Below, piece by piece: positions 60,817-64,000 of a stretch of 64,000 bases of DNA. The DNA is from Nocardia bhagyanarayanae (GTDB lineage: Bacteria > Actinomycetota > Actinomycetes > Mycobacteriales > Mycobacteriaceae). The notes below the pieces were generated by a model that saw only the letters and a program-made list of their open reading frames with translations, had not been told where the DNA came from and ran no database searches. Both the position numbers and the translations under genes were made by a program. The stretch spans positions 3,968,001 to 4,032,000 of the forward strand of contig NZ_VFPG01000001.1 of the NCBI RefSeq assembly GCF_006716565.1. The letters are read 5' to 3'. The first letter of the stretch is position 1, and the number at the start of each line of letters is the position of its first letter.

Positions 60817-62856
60817 TCACCAGCCGGGATCGCCCTCGACCGGGATGTTGACCCAGCTCGGTTCGTTGGGATCCAGCACGAGATGCTGTGGCCGCAGGCC
60901 ACTCTCGTTCAGCAGCGGGCGCAGCGGGATGCTGCTGGGGAAGTTGCTCGCGAAGATGTCGATGCGCAGCCGATGGCCGGGCTGCAGCACACCGTCCGTG
61001 GCGAACAGCCCGATGTCGAGCACGGTCGGCTGACCGGGGACGACGGGTTCGCGACTGGCCAGGGTCAGGATCGGGTACGGATCGGTGTAGTCGCCGTTGG
61101 GTGAGCGGGTGGAGGCGGCCTCGTCCACCGCGCGCAACGAGGCGGTGCGCTGTCCTGTCGTCCACACCGTCGAACGGCCGTCCGGCGCGACGTCGTTCAG
61201 GGTCACCGTCCAGTAGCCGTCCGTGGCGTCGAGCACGGTGTTCAGGTGGACGGCGAGCGGGCCGGAGATCTGAGTCGGCCGGTTCACCGGCGCCGTCGTG
61301 AAGGTCAGCGCGTTCACCTCGCTGATCCGCGCGTCTTCGGCGCAGATGTCGAGCGCCGAGATGATGCCCGCGGTCCCGTGCGCGGCGTCGCGCGAGCACA
61401 GGGTGGCGAGTCCCGGCGCGATCGTCAGCCGGGCGGGTCCGCCCGGCGCCGCGGTCAGGGAGCCGTCGCCCGCGGCGGTCGGCGCGGTGCCGGAGGGGGC
61501 CGCGTTCAGATACAGCCGCCGGTACTCCATGCCGGGACGCGGGAAGGACGGGCTGTCGCTCCATCCGCCGCCCTGCTGCCACGACGTCACCTGGTCGTAG
61601 CCGTCGATGCCGTTGTCGATTCCCTTGAGCCACTTGTCGAACCACGCGCGCTGCAGCACGTCCAGCGACGGCGGTGCGCCGGGCAGGCCCAGGCCGGCGC
61701 CGGTGGTGATGTGGTAGGTATCGCCCATCACCAGCTTCTTCTCGCTGTCGGGTACGTCGATGGCGTTGTACACCCGGGGCGAGGAGTAGGCGAAGATGTC
61801 GTGCCAGCCGCCGTAGATGAAGGTCGGCGTCCGAATCCGCTCCGGATGCCCGACCCACGCGGTCCGCAGATCGCTCTCGTCGTCGAGCACCGCGAGCATT
61901 TCCGGCGGGATCTGGTCGATGCTCGGCGTGGCCAGTGCGGCGATGACGACGTTGAAGAAGGTGAACGGGTCACGGAGGCGGTCCGCGAGCCAGGTCCAGT
62001 CGAACCGGCCGGTCAGCATCGAGAGCACGTCGGGCAGCAACTTCGAGGCATTGACCGCGAGGAGCCATTCGGGAATGAAACCGATGCCCATCGCGCCGCC
62101 GGGCGCCGCGACGTCGCGGATGAGGTCGCTGCCCGGGACGACCGGGAAGATCGCTTGCAGCGCGGCCGGTCTGCGCTCGGCGGTGTGCAGCTGGTTGACG
62201 GCGGAGTAGGAGATTCCGCTCATGCCGATCCGTCCGTTGGACCACGGCTGGCTTGCCGCCCAGTCCACGACCTCGGCGCCGTCCTGCTGCTCGCGATGGC
62301 CGAAGACCTGCCAAACACCTTGCGAGAAACCGGTTCCGCGCACATCGACGACGACCTGCGTGTAGCCGCTCTGGATGAGCCTGCGGTCCACGCCGAAGGT
62401 CCGGGCGGCGCCGCCGGGCAGTGCGCGCATCAGGTCGCTGAGCCCGCTCATCCCGAAGGCGGAGAAATCGAGACCGCGCAGCACATGCATCAACGGGTCA
62501 CCGAACCCGGGTATCGCCAGCGCGGAATCAGCAAGATTCGCAACGAGTTTCGTGTAAGGCGTCAGATTGACGACGGTCGGCGTCGGTTCCTGGATCGGCT
62601 GACCCGTCGCGTCGGCGGGGTGGTAGACGTTCGCCTTCAGCACCGTGCCGTCACTCATGGTGATCGGCACATCCCATTCGATGAAGACGTTCGGATACTG
62701 GGGTGGCGCATTGTGGGTGGCGATGAACTGGGCGTCGAGCCCGGCGCGCGTGGGCGTGGACTCGGCCGACGGCGCGGACACCAGCCCACCTGCCATCACG
62801 AGGAATACGGACAGTGCTGCGGCCGCCGCAGCGATCGGACCCCGACGTCTGATCAT
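60817..62856 (-). CDS. Secreted CocE/NonD-family hydrolase
   Basis: 679 residues. A signal peptide (IRRRGPIAAAAAALSVFLV) is followed by the S15-type alpha/beta hydrolase: PTVVNLTPYTKLV, the nucleophile in GMSGISYSAVNQ, and later GGWHDIFAYSS with the acid/His region. A C-terminal jelly-roll-like part (LTIAPGLATLCSRD ... HRLRIDIFASNFPSS) is typical of X-Pro dipeptidyl-peptidase/CocE enzymes. It hydrolyses an ester or amide outside the cell; the substrate is unknown. Confidence 0.88.
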   Translation of the reverse strand: MIRRRGPIAAAAAALSVFLVMAGGLVSAPSAESTPTRAGLDAQFIATHNAPPQYPNVFIEWDVPITMSDGTVLKANVYHPADATGQPIQEPTPTVVNLTPYTKLVANLADSALAIPGFGDPLMHVLRGLDFSAFGMSGLSDLMRALPGGAARTFGVDRRLIQSGYTQVVVDVRGTGFSQGVWQVFGHREQQDGAEVVDWAASQPWSNGRIGMSGISYSAVNQLHTAERRPAALQAIFPVVPGSDLIRDVAAPGGAMGIGFIPEWLLAVNASKLLPDVLSMLTGRFDWTWLADRLRDPFTFFNVVIAALATPSIDQIPPEMLAVLDDESDLRTAWVGHPERIRTPTFIYGGWHDIFAYSSPRVYNAIDVPDSEKKLVMGDTYHITTGAGLGLPGAPPSLDVLQRAWFDKWLKGIDNGIDGYDQVTSWQQGGGWSDSPSFPRPGMEYRRLYLNAAPSGTAPTAAGDGSLTAAPGGPARLTIAPGLATLCSRDAAHGTAGIISALDICAEDARISEVNALTFTTAPVNRPTQISGPLAVHLNTVLDATDGYWTVTLNDVAPDGRSTVWTTGQRTASLRAVDEAASTRSPNGDYTDPYPILTLASREPVVPGQPTVLDIGLFATDGVLQPGHRLRIDIFASNFPSSIPLRPLLNESGLRPQHLVLDPNEPSWVNIPVEGDPGW

Positions 62857-62894
62857 GCCTTGCAAACCCTCCCAATGAGGAACTACTCCGTTCC

Positions 62895-62920
62895 CGTAAG
62901 TGACGCAACGGTAACCTACG
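62895..62920. promoter_or_regulatory. Imperfect palindrome in the CocE/MMPL divergent promoter
   Basis: Arms CGTAAGTGACG (62895-62905) and GGTAACCTACG (62910-62920) pair at 8 of 11 positions. It lies 39 bp before the hydrolase start, where a TetR-type operator would be expected. The match is weak. The rest of this ~280-bp intergenic region shows nothing recognisable. Confidence 0.3.
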
Positions 62921-63138
62921 CCACGAAATCGCGCCAGCATGACCGGACTCACATCGGGTCGCGCGCCGTTCGTCTCCTCGAACAAGATCGGCGGCGAATG
63001 TTCTCCCGACGATGCAGTGACACTCGATCGCCCTGCTACGTACGGTGATTCACCGGCCCACGCTCGGACGAGCGATCTCTTGGGCCGGGAAGGGCGCGGT
63101 GCGATGGTTGGCGTTTCGGACCCGGGACTTGACGCCCG

Positions 63139-64000
63139 ATGAGCCTCGATGCACCCGAAATGACTTCGGCCGCAGCATCTTCGGCGCACAACGGTCCGTT
63201 GTCGCGCTGGACGCGGCGGCTGACGAGCCATCCGCGCGCGGTGATCGCGGTGTGGTTGGTCGTTCTCGCGTTGTGCGGTGCGGGCTACCCGGTGCTCGAA
63301 TCGCGAGTGCAGGCACCGGATCTCACCGTGGACGGCGCCGAATCGGTCGAGGTGCAGCGCCTGATCGCCGAGCACTTTCCGGGTCTGCGGGCCGAACAGG
63401 CGCTGCTGGTCTTCGATTCCGACACCGCGAGCGTCGACACCGCCGAATATCGCGCCCAGATCGAGCGGACACGGCACGCCGTCGCATCGATCGGCGGCGT
63501 GACGCTGCTCGCCGCTCCCGACAGTGCCCGGCAACTGATCTCGGCCGACAACCGCACCGCCCTGGCCGTCGTCGCCATCGACGGCGACCAGTCCCACCGC
63601 GTCGCCGTCTCCGCCGACGTGCAGAACGCGCTGTCCGCGCTGCCCGGTCGTGACGTGATCCGTGTCGACCTCACCGGCTACACCGCGATCCAGAACGACG
63701 TGATCATCGCCGAACAAGCCGATGCGCGCCGCGCCGAATCACTCGGCATGCCGGTGGCTTTCGTGCTCCTGGTCGTCTCGCTCGGTGCGGTGGCCGCGGC
63801 GTTGCTGCCGATCCTCATGGCCGTCGCCGGGCTGCTGACGTGTACCGGCGTGCTGTTGCTCGCCGATACCGTGACGTCCGTCGACCCGCTGATGCTGTCC
63901 ATCGCCACCATGATCGGTCTCGGCGTCGGCATCGACTACGCCCTGTTCGTGGTGAGCAGGTTTCGCGAGGAGCTGTCGGCGCGCGGGGTCACCTCCCGGT
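63139..64000 (+). CDS. MMPL-family transporter, 5' part (runs off the window)
   Basis: The first ~287 residues of an RND/MMPL transporter, starting at the ATG 63139. A first membrane helix (HPRAVIAVWLVVLALCGAGY) is followed by the outer loop with VQAPDLTVDGAESVEVQRLI. Then come membrane helices with MPVAFVLLVVSLGAVAA and the MMPL motif GLGVGIDYALFVVSRFREE at the window end. MMPL proteins of mycolata export lipids or drugs. It is divergent from the CocE-type hydrolase, which may be functionally linked. Confidence 0.9.
   Translation, partial: MSLDAPEMTSAAASSAHNGPLSRWTRRLTSHPRAVIAVWLVVLALCGAGYPVLESRVQAPDLTVDGAESVEVQRLIAEHFPGLRAEQALLVFDSDTASVDTAEYRAQIERTRHAVASIGGVTLLAAPDSARQLISADNRTALAVVAIDGDQSHRVAVSADVQNALSALPGRDVIRVDLTGYTAIQNDVIIAEQADARRAESLGMPVAFVLLVVSLGAVAAALLPILMAVAGLLTCTGVLLLADTVTSVDPLMLSIATMIGLGVGIDYALFVVSRFREELSARGVTSR

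Overview
The window is high-GC actinobacterial chromosome. The best fit is a mycolic-acid actinomycete close to Nocardia. The signs are the rel / ppiB / hisS block in the same relative orientations as in Mycobacterium, a cutinase, DUF3558-type lipoproteins beside WXG100-like and EspG genes, an MMPL transporter, and a steroid-dehydrogenase gene with a KstR-type operator. Genus level is an inference. No rRNA, tRNA, CRISPR array or complete insertion sequence was seen.

Region 1 (1-1.8 kb) holds the end of an ABC-F ATPase, a small excalibur protein and a methyltransferase. Region 2 (1.87-10.55 kb, minus strand) is a tightly overlapping nine-gene operon. It reads in order: N-hydroxylase, cupin, methionyl-tRNA-synthetase-like enzyme, glycine/D-amino-acid-oxidase-like flavoenzyme, ATP-grasp ligase, two small proteins, BBE-type FAD oxidase, acyl-CoA-dehydrogenase-like flavoenzyme. 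The first four match the parts of the known N-N bond (hydrazine) forming machinery of Spb38-40 type, but here the cupin and MetRS-like parts are separate, overlapping genes. The operon probably makes an undescribed hydrazine- or azo-type metabolite. A peptide-binding lipoprotein, a flavin/F420-type reductase-fold protein, an MFS exporter and an isocitrate-lyase-family enzyme follow (10.7-15.1 kb).

Region 3 (15.2-21.6 kb) has a STAND-type regulator divergent from a VWA protein, an adenylosuccinate-synthetase paralogue, a NrtR-like Nudix-HTH protein and a HIT hydrolase. This looks like a small nucleotide-metabolism module behind a perfect palindromic operator. A secreted phosphodiesterase follows.

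Region 4 (21.9-45.8 kb) is the rel ... ppiB / hisS block, split by about 19 kb of type IV secretion-like genes (24.7-43.1 kb). These encode a cutinase, two degenerate ParA-like proteins, two VirB2-like small membrane proteins, three related anchored proteins, a VirB6/TrbL-like protein, an SCO6880-family protein, a VirB4-like ATPase, a three-domain cell-wall enzyme whose NlpC/P60 domain has lost its catalytic residues, a lipoprotein, a VirD4-like coupling ATPase and a DUF4913 protein. No relaxase or integrase is visible. At two gene junctions the operon carries about 80-bp repeat units that are themselves mini-ORFs and keep the GTGA stop/start overlap on both sides.

Region 5 (45.9-54.3 kb) is core metabolism: malate dehydrogenase, a FIST protein, 2-oxoglutarate:ferredoxin oxidoreductase KorAB, an Rv2578c-like radical SAM protein with an SOS box, and a steroid-dehydrogenase-like gene with a KstR box. 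Region 6 (54.5-60.0 kb) is a type VII secretion substrate/chaperone island without machinery genes. Region 7 (60.1-64.0 kb) has a TetR regulator, a CocE/NonD-type hydrolase and the start of an MMPL transporter.
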